From NCBI GenBank assembly GCA_949752795.1, contig OX457058.1:38194587-38258586 (forward strand): a DNA stretch of 64,000 bases. The letters run 5' to 3'. Shown piece by piece: positions 11,901 through 22,899 of the stretch. The notes under the pieces are model-generated. The model was given only the letters and a program-made list of their open reading frames with translations. It ran no database searches and was not told the origin of the DNA. The DNA comes from Hyperoodon ampullatus. Lineage: Eukaryota > Chordata > Mammalia > Artiodactyla > Ziphiidae. The stretch's first letter is position 1; each line of letters begins with the position of its first letter. A program made the position numbers and the translations under genes.

Positions 11901-14050
11901 ACTCACCGCGGTGGCTGCCCTGATTCTTGCCCCACCAGTGGCTTGGTCTACGACCTTTGGCGAGCCACCGGGCCTTACTAAGCTCGCTATTTCTAGATGT
12001 TAAATGAAAGGGGTTAGGTGAAGAGCATCTTTGAGATCCCAGCCAATCCCGGCTTCCCAGCTGCAGCTTCAGTTGCGTTCTCAGGCTCCCTAAAGCCTTT
12101 TTGAGTGGGGTGGGGGTAGCGGAAACGTGCGGCAAAAATGTAGCCCAAACATGGGGAGCCTAGTGGCCAGAGGAGACTTGGAGGAAGGCCTCCCTGGGGC
12201 ATGAGAAGAGCCGAGAAGGGCCAAGGCCCAGGCGGCTCCCCCAGGCCTGGGCAAGCCAGATGAGATTTGATGGGGTGAGGCACCGGTTTTGAGTCTGTGC
12301 CTCAGGCTTCAAGTGTCCAGAGGGGATTCGAACATGGCTATGTCAGGGGTGGGTATTCATACCCGGAGGCCCAAATCCGGCGGGTTGGCCTCTCTCGGAG
12401 GGCCACTTCTGGTGGGTGTGGGGTGGGGTCCGGGAGGTTAGGGTTCAGGCGCTCTCTGTCCCCCGAAAGCCCCACCGCGATCCTTTCCCTGACCCGGAGG
12501 TTTGCATCAACGAATTTTCGTAAAAAGCAGAAAGAAAACCGCATGCTCCCCTGCTCAGACTCCTCCTCCCCCAACCCAGATTTCAGGACTGACGAGATGG
12601 GTTGGGACCCTGGTTTAAAAAAATTTTTTTTGTTAATTAAAAAAAACATTTGAATTATATAGACACAGCTGTGAGGGTGCAAAGCCACCAGGTTACTAGA
12701 AGGACTAGTTCTTGCAAAATAGCAAAGGATAGAGATGGTGGGAAGGGAAGATGGAAGCCCAGGACCCAGGGCCAGCTGGCTGGGAAAGAAGGCAGGGAGC
12801 ACAGGGTGAGGAGGCAGGAAGAGCTGCTCTGGTTTCTTCCGAAATGGGGTCACGATCAGTGCACAGGCTCCCAGGTGTGCTGAGAAGGGAGGGGCGGCCC
12901 AGGGGATGCTACCCATGGCCTCCAGGATCCTGAAACAAGATAGCCACCCCTTTCCCGCCTCTTGCCAGGAAAAAGGGAGACTGGCCTTTAAAAATGGGGA
13001 AGGGGGTGTCACACAGGATGCATGAAAACTCTCTACCTGGTGATTATCTCTAGGGATAACTGGGGACAGAGGGAGGACAGCTGAATTTCCCTGCCTGGAC
13101 TTTGGTTTTCTTCTCCTTTTAATTTTATTTTCAATAGCTAACACATTCAAGTGGTTCAAAATTCAAAAGGTGATACAGTGAAAAGTCTCCCTCCACCATC
13201 CACCTCAACCTCACAGTTCCTCTCCCCAGGGCCGATGGATTTCCCTTTTGTACTGTTTCAATTTTTGCTTCTTACACATAATACCTATTTTCAAAAAAAT
13301 TTTTTGTTAAGCAAAGGCAAAAAAAAAAAGGCTCGGAGGAATGAAAAATGGGAAAAGATTTCTGTTATTAAAAGGGGAGTGGGCAGATTCTGGGTAAGAG
13401 GATGGGAATGATGGGCCATATAAAAAAGTGAGGGAGAGGCTCTGGAGAATGAAGTGGGCAGAGATGGGAATAAGACCTGGGCCCAGCTCTGCACTTCTGA
13501 ACTGTGAGAGCCCGGAGGAATCACTTTAGGCCTCCTGATTTGTTTCCTCGCGTATAAAAGGGAAATGGGATGGAGGTTCGTGTCTGAATGGTGGCTCAAG
13601 TTCATTCCAGCCTGCCTGTCATAGCACTCACACACCTACATTCCTAGAAAGCCCCCCAAGCCATCAGGGGGTCTGAACCCACATTGGCTCCTTTCTTCCC
13701 TGAGGCATGGCAGGGTCCAGGGCTGGGTCTACAGCCACTCATCCCTGGGAGCCCAGGAGGTTCCCTAAGCTTCCAGGGAGCCCTGAGCTTCAGGACAAGT
13801 CAAGGTGTCAGGGAGGAAAGTGACCTGGAGGCAGACAAGGACCCCAAGAGGGACCCCAACGCTGCGTGCTCTGTGGGATCCTGATGCCCATGCAGTGAGC
13901 AGGGGCGCGTCCCACAGCCCGACGCCCAGCTAAGAGGGGCTGGGAGCTTGAGTGGCCGGGTGTGCTGCATTGGGTTGCCATGGGAACGGAATGCAGATTT
14001 CCCCCAATTGCTTTTTTATTTGCTAGACATTGTAATACATCTTATGTTGC
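11901..14050. other. Non-coding stretch with old repeat fragments
   Basis: The segment 13135-13250 ('ggttcaaaattcaaaagg...gtgaaaagtctccctcc') belongs to the same interspersed family as 39920-40025 in this window, probably an old L1 3' end. A plus-strand MIR lies near 13440-13600. A second X-box-like site, gttgccatgggaac, is at 13974-13987, next to the CpG island that carries MIR9-3. No gene was found. Confidence 0.45.
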
Positions 14051-15480
14051 AAGCAGAGAGGCGGGGTGCAGGAGAGTAGTGGAAAGGCGCCGGGAGCCTG
14101 CCTGCACCCTAACCACTCCGGGAAGTTGGGGAGGCGCGGGCGGGAATGGCCGAGCCAGGGCTGGTGCAGAGGTTGGCGGGGTTGAGCTCAGTCCCTCCCG
14201 CCCGCTCGCTCGCTCGCTCGCTGGCGCTCGGTTTGTATGCAGGGCAGGGCCGGCCCGTCGGGGAGGGAGGCCTCCCGCCCCGGCCCCTAGCCATTGAGCG
14301 CACTCCTCGCCAGTTCTGCTCCGCTTCACGCTGCACACAGACCCCCCAACTGCACACAAAGGCAGCTGCCAGAGCCCGTGAAAAGTGATCAAATTATCAA
14401 GAACTTGACCTCACCGAGGGGCGAGGCTCCGGCAACCCCCAAGCCGTATGCTAATGACGCTCAGGGGCTGACTCGTCGAATAATTCGATAAAGGGCGCAT
14501 TGTTAGCGGCAGGACAGACCCCTGCCCACCCTTTCACTTACCCCCACTCCCACCCCCTACCGGCCGCTGTCTCACTCCGACCACATTTGCATCCCAAAAT
14601 CCCCTTCCGCAGCTCCGGGAGAGGATTGTTCCAGCCTGATTTATGGGGTGAAGGCGAAGGCTGGCGCCTTCCCCGCCAGCGACCCCTCTGCAACCCCATC
14701 CCCCTCCCTTCCCCCGGGCCGCTCCACTTTGGGGTTCCTACTTCGGCGCCGGAGGATGGGTGGGGGCAGGGAAAGAGGAGTAGGGGGAAAGCTGGCTAGT
14801 TCCTCCAGGGTTCGGATAGTGTCCCCGGAGAGAGAAACGAGGTCAGGTACCTGGTCCGGGCGCGGCCGCTCCGCCGGGCTGGAGTCCGCTGGGCCGGCAC
14901 TGGGCTCCTCTGGGTTCCTCAGGCTCGTGTGGGCCGGGGCGGCCGGCGGGACGGGCGCTCGCACGCAGAAGTTGTGAGAGTCATTTCTACTTTCGGTTAT
15001 CTAGCTTTATGACGGCTCTGTGGCACTCATACAGCTAGATAACCAAAGAGAGAAACGGGCCTCCCTTCGCCACCGCCTCTGCCGCGCCGTTGGCCCCACG
15101 TGCCGCTGCCCACCGGGCGCGGAAACCGGAGCGGGCGCCGCTCTCGGAGCCCCGGGCGCACGCGGAGAGCCAAAGGGGACCGACAGACACACAGATACAC
15201 TGACTTCCACAACCAAGGCCGGCAGCCCCCGCCCAGTTCCCTCCATCCCTCCCTCCTCCGCCCTCCTAGCGCGTTCCTCCCCGGCTACCCGTTCTGTGCG
15301 TCCGGACACCGGCGCCGGCTGCCCGCTCCGACGGCGTCCCGGGGCGCACTGAGGACACCCGCGCGGTGCGCTTCGGCAGCCTAGGGCGCCCCGGCCGCCC
15401 CCAGCGCACTGGACTGCCAGCCCTCCTCTCTCAGGCTAATCGCCCCGCGGGGAAGTGACGTCAGTCCAGGGATCGGCCAA
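14051..15480 (-). promoter_or_regulatory. CpG island containing MIR9-3, with CRE and CCAAT box
   Basis: The CpG-dense block encloses the microRNA hairpin. About 0.4 kb upstream of the hairpin (minus-strand sense) lie a perfect CRE, TGACGTCA, at 15456-15463 and CCAAT at 15477-15481. The spacing suits a proximal promoter. At 14385-14500 there is a repeat-free segment with an octamer-like atgctaat and several AAT/ATT homeodomain cores. CREB and REST are reported regulators of the paralogous miR-9-2 locus; extending that to this copy is inference. Confidence 0.5.
14975..15064 (-). ncRNA. MIR9-3: microRNA miR-9-3 precursor
   Basis: The minus strand reads as the 90-nt mir-9-3 hairpin. The 5p arm (miR-9-5p, seed CUUUGGU) occupies 15027-15049 and the 3p arm (miR-9-3p, formerly miR-9*) occupies 14989-15010. 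They are joined by the loop at 15011-15026 and pair closely. Both mature sequences match the mammalian miR-9 products with no change; one substitution from the human precursor, as I recall it, lies near the 3' end of the hairpin, outside both arms. miR-9 is a neural microRNA that represses REST, HES1, TLX and other progenitor regulators. Of the three mammalian miR-9 loci, the loop and flanks identify copy 3, and synteny with POLG agrees. It is expected to be processed from the MIR9-3HG transcript. Confidence 0.97.
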
Positions 15481-18400
15481 TCACAGGCTCTCATTCAAAT
15501 CCCAGCCCCCTTCCCGCGCTCCGCACCACCCAGCCTTACAATGGCCTCGGCATTCACAGATTACCCTCTGGGAGGGCAGGGAGTGCCCCCGCTGCTCCCG
15601 AAAGCATTAGGGCTGTGCGCCAGGGTGCGCACCGTCTGGCCTTTCCCCCAACTCCTTTGCCTTTCCCCAAGACCCTAGGAGCCTGGCAGCCACCGCGGAC
15701 CATCAGAGTTAGGGAGCTACGGTGACAAGGTTTGGGGACGCGCTGTTGGGGCGTGGTGAAGGTCTCTCTAGAGCGGCCAAATGCGCACTTGGGAGGCCGA
15801 GAGCCGAAGAGTAGGAGCTGTTTAACCTTTAACTTCCCTTTCCCTCTCTCACGCCCAGCACCTTGCAGTCAACCCAACCCACGCGCCGAGACTGAGTGAG
15901 AAGGGAAGGAGGAATTAAATGTCCTGGTGCGCGTGGGTCGGTTTCCCACCCATTAGTGCGTGCCTGGCACGCAGAAGCTCCCGAGCCATGCTACACTCGG
16001 TCCAGGCCCTGGCGCTCAGTACCAGGCTGCTGGGTCCCTCCTCTCTCTGCAAGTCTAGGAGGGTACAGCCGACTGTGGCCGGCCCCTTGGAGATGTCCTA
16101 GGCCCTAACTGCGATGCTGGTTAAATTCGTGTTCCACCGGAAAATGAAAGCACAAACCCTTGCCTCGGCCCTCCTTCTAGGGCTCTTAGCACACACCTGG
16201 CCTACTCACTGCAAGTAGCTCAACAAGGGGAAGGGGCTGCCACCCAGGACCTACCAGAATCACCCCCAAGTAAGCCTGACACAGACCTGGAGGCCCCATT
16301 GCAGCCTCCCAGAGGTGAGTGGTCCATGGGCGCCCCTTCTTGCTCATCCCAACCATCACCCCTTTCCTCCTTGATGTGTGGCTACCCTCCAGCCTTAGGT
16401 GCTGAGATTCACCTTCTCACGCCAGCCATCCCTGGGAGGCAAAAGATTAAATGTGAAAGATGTGATATCTTTGCTCCCAGATGCCCCCAGGAAAAAGAAA
16501 TTTAGTCCAAGAGCTAGGGAGAGATTTGGCAGCCAGCGGGACAGGCAGGTGGATTCTCAATTTCCAGCAGCCAACACACCAGTTTTTTCAGATCAGTGAC
16601 TCTGCTGCACACAGCACCTGAGAGGTTGGGCAGAGGTACCCTTGAGGATCCATTTTAGTGGGCCCTGGGGCACTGAGCCACTCACAGCCAGGCAAATCTC
16701 TGCAGGATGTGTTCCAAACAAGTGGGCAAAAGAGGGTGGCTTGGAAAGGATTTCATGATTTTTCTAAATACGCTTTTCTCTCCTATTCTCCCCTAAAAAT
16801 GACACATCTCCATTTTGCCAAGGTCTCAGTTTTGTCAAGTGCCTGTAGCCCCACCGCTTGTCTCAGGTTTGTTCTCTTTTCATCCTGACCCTAAATCCAA
16901 GGCAGCCTGCATCCCACTCCCACCCTAGTCAGCTTATGCCAGACCAGACCTAGCATTTACACATCTCCCTCCAAATCCCATTTTGCACACACATCCCCTT
17001 TTCCAGAAGGCGAACAAGAACTAGAGAGAGCCACAACGGTGGAGGAACAGAGAGAGGCTGACAGCAGCCCTGGGGGAGGAACCACCCGAATTTGGGCCCG
17101 AGACAGTTAATTCCAAAGGATTACCATACTTGGGAGGCGCCCCTTACTCCCCTCCTCCTGCAGCTCCAGGAACCTGCACTGTCTCCCCTTCTTGGTGTGT
17201 GTGTGGGTGGCCTCCAGAGCCCTAGTCCTTCTGGGCCACCCTGGGTGGGAAGGGTGGGGCTGCGGAGGCTGGAAGAGGCGGAGAAGCACTGCTCACCTGC
17301 GAGAGAGGAAGGGGAGAGAGGGAGCGTGGGGGAAGGGAAAGCGAGGAAGAAGCCCCTCGGAGTGTGATTTAAGCAGGATGCTGCACAAAATGGCTCCTCA
17401 GCGAGGCTCACGGTAACACAACGGCGCCGGAGGCCCGACTGGCAAGCTGAGGGCGGGTGGGGGCTCTGGGAGGAAGAATTAAAAGCCTGATTTGGATTGA
17501 GTTCAGATGCGAGAGGCCACAGTTATCAGGGCCACATTTCTGCTACCCTTTATGGGAAACTGAGTCCCTTGGCGGGGAGCAGGTGAGGCCAGCCAGCAAA
17601 GGTCCCATGCCCTGCTTGAGTGGGACTGTCCCAGATGAGCGACCCCCTCCCCCTCCCTCTCCCCCTCCAGCACCTGGCCATTGTAGCACTACTCCCAGGA
17701 AGGAGGCCACAGAAAAATCCGACCTTGAGGGCATAGGCATCGGTGAGGAGGCTGCTCTGGTGGGTCAGGGCTGACCGTAGTCTCCTTGGTCTGGTGGCCG
17801 GCCTCCATGCACAGATTAGACAGGGGCCCAGGAAATGGCCCAGGTTGATGCCAAGTGGAGGTGCATTGTGTGGGCCTGGCACCACCAGCTGAGGTGTCAG
17901 GCTGTCGAGCAGGCTGATTCCAAGCCCGAGTGGGGAGAAGCTGATCAGCCCTGGCCCCGATCACTCTCTTGTCTGCACATTGGACTGGGTATGGGATCTG
18001 TGCGCTTTGTCCCACGCCAATCCCCTGGCCTTGGCCCGTGGGCCCAGCACAGGCCCTAAGGTGATGGGAAAGCAGGCACTGGGGCTGACTGAGTGCTGGG
18101 TGTTGAGACTAAAGTGCCAGCGGTGGTGGCTGAGCCCTGGCCATGGTGCTGAGAGCCGCCCGCTGGACCTCTCTTGCCACCACTCCCTTTGCCCCGATCA
18201 TCCTTGGCTTCCTCCCCACAGTCCCAAACCAAGCTCCAGGGGTGCTAGCGGCTACCAGAAGAAAAGAATGACAGCTAAAGAGAGAGTCCCGTTGGCAGGT
18301 GGCCCCTCATGAGGAGGCTTCCCTCCTAGGCACCTCCACCGAGGGCCAGAGACTTCATTTTTCATCCTTGAATCTCCACCAAAGGACAGAGGGGCTCCTG

Positions 18401-20430
18401 GGCCCCCCACTCCTGTATCTACAGAAATGCCCATCCTTGCTGCAGTCACTCATGTGCCCTGTACCCCTTCAGATTCACACAACCTGAAAATCCCTCCTCC
18501 CACACTTGGCCCAAACACCCATCTAGCAGCCGGCCTAAGGCAGGTGGCAGATACCTTGCCCGTGCAGGCACACGTGTACACAAGCGCTCTCATACCCATT
18601 GGCAACCTCAGCTGCTTGGGCGCCGAGATGGCTTTGGCCCAAGTTCCTGTTTCCTCTTGGTGGTTACACAACTCAGTGCGAGGGCCCTAACTACCCGCAG
18701 GAGGGTGCACTCCCCCCCCCCGCCATTTTAGGACTCAGTGAGTTAACGGGTTAAATGCAAGGAGAGTAGGCAGTTCTGACCCTAGCCAACAGCCCTGTGC
18801 GGGGACCCATTATCCTGCTACCAGACTTGCCTTTATCCAGAGACTGAGAGCCTGAGACCGGTGGAGCTCCCCAAGCTCCATCAGCCATGGGACCTGACAT
18901 TCAGCCTGGATCTAGCCTTCCTTTCCTGGACACCTCTGGGCCTTAATTAGGAGACAGTATCTCAGGTCACAACCTAGGCCAAGTCCACAGTGCCGTTTCC
19001 ACACTGCTCCCTCCCTCCCTTGCTCCTTCATCAGGCTCAAGCTTTGATAAAGCTGATCTTCCTATTGTCTGGAGTCTGAAAGTCCAGCACTGGACTAACT
19101 CAGATGGACCCAGCTTCCTGCACCCAGGGCCCCAGGGGCCTCCACATCCACCTTCATGTACACCTGGTCAGCTGGGCTGTGGTGCCCTCTATGGCTCCCA
19201 CATCTAGCCTCCCTTTCCTCAGAAGCTAAGGCTTAGGCATCCAGGGTGTGGGCTCTGGGGAGACCCAGGCTGGGCAGGAACTGGGAAACACCTCTCCTGA
19301 AAAGGCATGGGCAGAGCAGCACTCCTCCCCTGGGGTCCCCAGCAGCTAGCATTGCTGATAGAGGCTCCTGCGGTGGAGCTTTGCATGATACCCCTACCTC
19401 CGTGCCCACCTATCCTACCTTCTGGCCTCTTTTCCTTGATTGAAAGCCAGACCATCAAACTCCATTCTCTCTCTATATATAGCTGGAGAAACCGCCTTTT
19501 TCAGGGTATGAAGGGCTCAAAAAGGGGCTCCCTTTCAGCCCCAGCATCTCTATTTCTCCTCAGTCACAAAGAATCAGACTGTGTATTTCTGGGTGCATGC
19601 ACAGCCACCACGATCTGACCTGGAGCCACTCCTAGCTTCTGCTACCTCCCTGCCTTGCTGTGGGCCAGCCTGGACATCCCCCCACCTCAGACTTCTCCCA
19701 GAGAAGCCCCTCACCAAAGCTTCAATCTCCACTGCCACCCTCATTCCTTCCAAGCTCACTGGAGCCTGGGATGGAGGAGGCGGAAGAGACACCCTCAGAC
19801 AGATCCAAGAGGCCTGTTCTGGGGCATGGAGAGGGGAGGAGAGCAGAAAGCATTTTCCAGCAACTTCCCAATACAGAAGGGGAAAGCGTGCCATAAATCT
19901 TGAGTGGGTACTGTGTGTTGCATTATTTCTTAAAATATTTTTTCAGGAAGTCACTTTCAGGGTTGTTTTTGTGGGGGAGGGGATACGAAGGAAGAGGAGA
20001 GTTAGGGGCAGAGGGGAGGAAGGGGGAGATCCGAGGACTCCAGGAAACCTCACTTCGGAAACATTCCCTCCTTTCTGCTAAACCTGTCTGCCATCCCACA
20101 ACTTCCATCGGCCCTGCGCCCTCCCCTCTCTGCACACCCAAAGTCCTCACCGCTGGGCGCTTCCCACTGCCCCACGACCCTTGACCTTGGCCTTGATGGT
20201 TTGTTGGGGATGATGGGTCAGGATCCAGAAGCTGATCCCACCTTCCACCCGCAGTCAGAGCGCACCCCGCACCCTGCCCGGCGGCAACGGGAAGCCCAGA
20301 GCCGCCCGTGCTGCCCAAGGGGGCTGAGCAGGGATGCCCCAGCCCCCTCTCCCAGTCCAGACCAGCTCCCTGATGCTGCCCTAGGCGAGACTACCGCCCT
20401 GGCGCCCTAGCCCCCTCTCCCCAGCCTCAC
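15481..20430. other. Presumed first intron of the MIR9-3 host lncRNA
   Basis: The segment lies between the proposed host promoter (about 20.7 kb) and the hairpin. It is largely unique, moderately GC-rich sequence with few young repeats. A CpG-poor, pyrimidine-rich patch is at 17640-17680. No protein-coding exon is supported. The intron assignment is an inference from the strong minus-strand donor at 20457 and human synteny. Confidence 0.35.
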
Positions 20431-20439
20431 TGAGACACA

Positions 20440-21740
20440 GCAGACAGCGGCACTTACGGACCGGGAAGGGGGCCGGGGGCCAGCGAGGCAGCGGCGGGGG
20501 TGGGGCGGCTGCGGGGACAGCGGCTCCGCGGCCCCTGATCTGGCGCGTTCCCGGGCTCAGGCCCGGCTCCGGCCGCTCTCCAGGCGCCCCTGCCCCGGCG
20601 GACGCACGGCCGAGAGCCGCGGGAGGCGAGCAAGGCAGCGGTGGTTCGGGGGCTCCTGGCGGTACGCGGCTTCTCCGGGCTCTGAGCAGCTCTCAGCGCC
20701 GCCTTCTCGGGCGGGCACGGCCCGCAGTGACGTCAGCGCGGCTCCCCCCGCCCCCCCTCCCCTCACCCCGACCAGTGCGGAATGGAGGGGGCGGAGGCAA
20801 GCTGCTAGGGGCTCCCATCCCCGCGCCCCGGCGCTTCCTTCCCCCGCCCCGCTTTCCTCCCAGCTTTTCCCGGGGAGTCGCGGCGCCATTCGAGCCCTCC
20901 ATTCCCCTTGCGTCGCCAGACTCGTCCAGAGCTAACAACAACCTGGGAGCCGCGGGTTGGAAGCCTCGCTGGCAGCCCTGAGCTAAGGGATCCGGGGAGA
21001 ATGCTTTGGGGAGAATGGAGAGCTGGGAGGATGGGGGCGTCTACTCTCTGGGCTGAAAGGGGACGTTTGACCTTTTCCCCTACGCAAGCGTTGGTTAGGC
21101 TGAGGGTATCCACGCTGGATTGGCCGGTCCCGGAGCCCCAGTGTGTGCTCAGAAGGGATATTTTAGCTCGGGGAAACGTGTCCCGAGCGGAGCGGAGGGT
21201 GCCCTCCAGTCTGGGTCCTGCCTCTCCAAAGCCCAATGTCTCCGCCTCCCCTCTCCCCGCCCTGTCCTGGGCTGTGTACCTGCAAACTGCATGCTCTTGG
21301 CCGACGGCGCCCCGGAGCCGCTGTCCAAATGCTGAACTCGGCCTCCTGAGAGGCTGGCTCCCGACGCCCCGCTCCCTTCGCCCAGCCTTGCTCACAGGGG
21401 CCGGCAGGGGGTTCTGGGACACCCAGCGCGGAACCCCGGGAAACTTTGGTGCTCCACGGTGATGTCGGAAAGCTTCAGGGAAGGAGGCGAGCGGTCAAGG
21501 AGAGGCGGGAGCCGAGAGGGCAGGAAGAGCAGCGCGCCTTGTCGGTCGCCCTGCCTTGTCGCCTAACCACCGTCTTCCCCCGCGCGCCCTGGCCGCTCGT
21601 CCCGGGTCCCCTCTGCTTGTGTGTTTCTCCCGCCGCCACAGCAGGGGAGGTCCCTCCGGCTGAACTTGTCAGCGGGTTTCACCATCCATCACGAGCCAGA
21701 CAGACGGGCCAAGTTCACGAGCAATGCTGTTAACCCCTTG
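20440..21740 (-). promoter_or_regulatory. CpG island, likely MIR9-3HG promoter
   Basis: The CpG-dense block contains a perfect CRE, TGACGTCA, at 20728-20735. On the minus strand this lies upstream of the strong splice donor at 20457/20458. A REST-element-like sequence occurs at 21317-21336: half-sites CCGCTGTCC and TGCTGAA, one base closer together than the canonical RE1. The distance to MIR9-3 (about 5.5-6.5 kb) agrees with my recollection of the human host-gene start relative to the microRNA. Assignment as the promoter is inference. Confidence 0.5.
20458..20700 (-). ncRNA. MIR9-3HG: Predicted first exon of MIR9-3 host lncRNA
   Basis: On the minus strand the sequence GGTCC|GTAAGTG gives a near-consensus splice donor, with the last exon base at 20458 and the intron starting at 20457. 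It sits at the downstream edge of a CpG island, with a CRE about 30-40 bp above the assumed start. The 5' boundary (about 20700) is a guess. No coding potential is evident. The exon rests on the donor, the island and synteny with the human host gene, not on transcript data. Confidence 0.35.
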
Positions 21741-22899
21741 CAAACTGAGCGCCTCCCATAGGAGGGAGCCGCCTGGCTGGGGCGCGCTCTCTCCGATTCT
21801 AGAGGCATTGCCTCCTAAAAGCTGTGGCCGCCACAGCGCCTTTCTTCTTTCCTACTTCTCTCTTTCCTGAACAACTTGAGGAAAGGTCTACAAGAGGGAA
21901 AGATGATTTGTCTCGCCACCCCACCACCCCAACGCATTTCTTGACCATTTTTTTCCTGTCATTTTATTTACTCTTTTGGTCTCTATAACCTCTCCTGTTT
22001 CTCCTCTTCTAAATTACTTTGACAACAGTGAAACTGACTGCTTTTCTAATTGACTTCCCCTTCTTCTGCTTTGTGACAGTTCATTGTGGAAAAATTGAGA
22101 AAGATCAGAAAAATATGAGATAAAAATAATAATTGGCCTTAATTTCTACACCCAGAGGCCTGACTTTAAAAGAAAAAGAGAGAGAGAATATTCTCATTGG
22201 AAGAATCTCGATTGCTGGTTGTGTGGGGTAGGGTGAGCCGAGGTGGGGAGGGCACCTAGCTTTCCTGAAATGGATGGAGAAAGAAAAACAAAAACAAGCT
22301 CTGAGGAAAGGATCAGAGAGGGAGACCTGTCCAGAGAGATCCTGCTAGAGGAGTTTTGGAGAGACCCAGTGAGGTGGAGGGCTAGACACAGGGACCCAGA
22401 AGAGAGAGAGAGAGAGAGTGCATTTAGAATCTCCACCAGAGAACAAGGGCAAGGCCCAGTCACTCCCTCCCCCCTCCCCCTCCCCCCCTTTGGCCTCCAT
22501 TCTAGCATCCAGAGCCCAAGAGAAGCTTCTTCTAGTCTCCCTGGGCAGCCCAGCTCCTGAGCCTGACCCATAGTGGAAGCCTGGGGTCAGGATTCCTGCC
22601 CTGAGCAAAGACTCGGCCCTGTTGGGGAACCCTAGCCATCTCTGGGAGAACTTTCTCAGCCTATCCCTGCAGTCCGGCCGACTTGGGCCACTCTCCCCCG
22701 CTCCCCCCATTTCGCATTGAATTCCTGGCGTCTGGTGGCTGGCGGCAACTAGGGCGACCTACCAACTTTTCCCCTGGGCATTTTCTCACTCCCTCCACCC
22801 CCCAGTGCTTTCTTTTCTTCTCCCTGTGCTCTTTTTGAAAGGAGGCACCCAGGCCCAGAACGTGTTCTGCAGTTTAACTACTTCCAAATTCTTTGTTCA

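Noticed and set aside
12338..13159. 273-codon minus-strand open frame
   Set aside because: It crosses an old repeat fragment and AT-rich simple sequence and has no domain or consistent codon use.
20805..21422. 205-codon minus-strand open frame in the 20-21 kb CpG island
   Set aside because: Low-complexity composition, no recognisable family, and equally long frames in other phases. It overlaps the presumed promoter.
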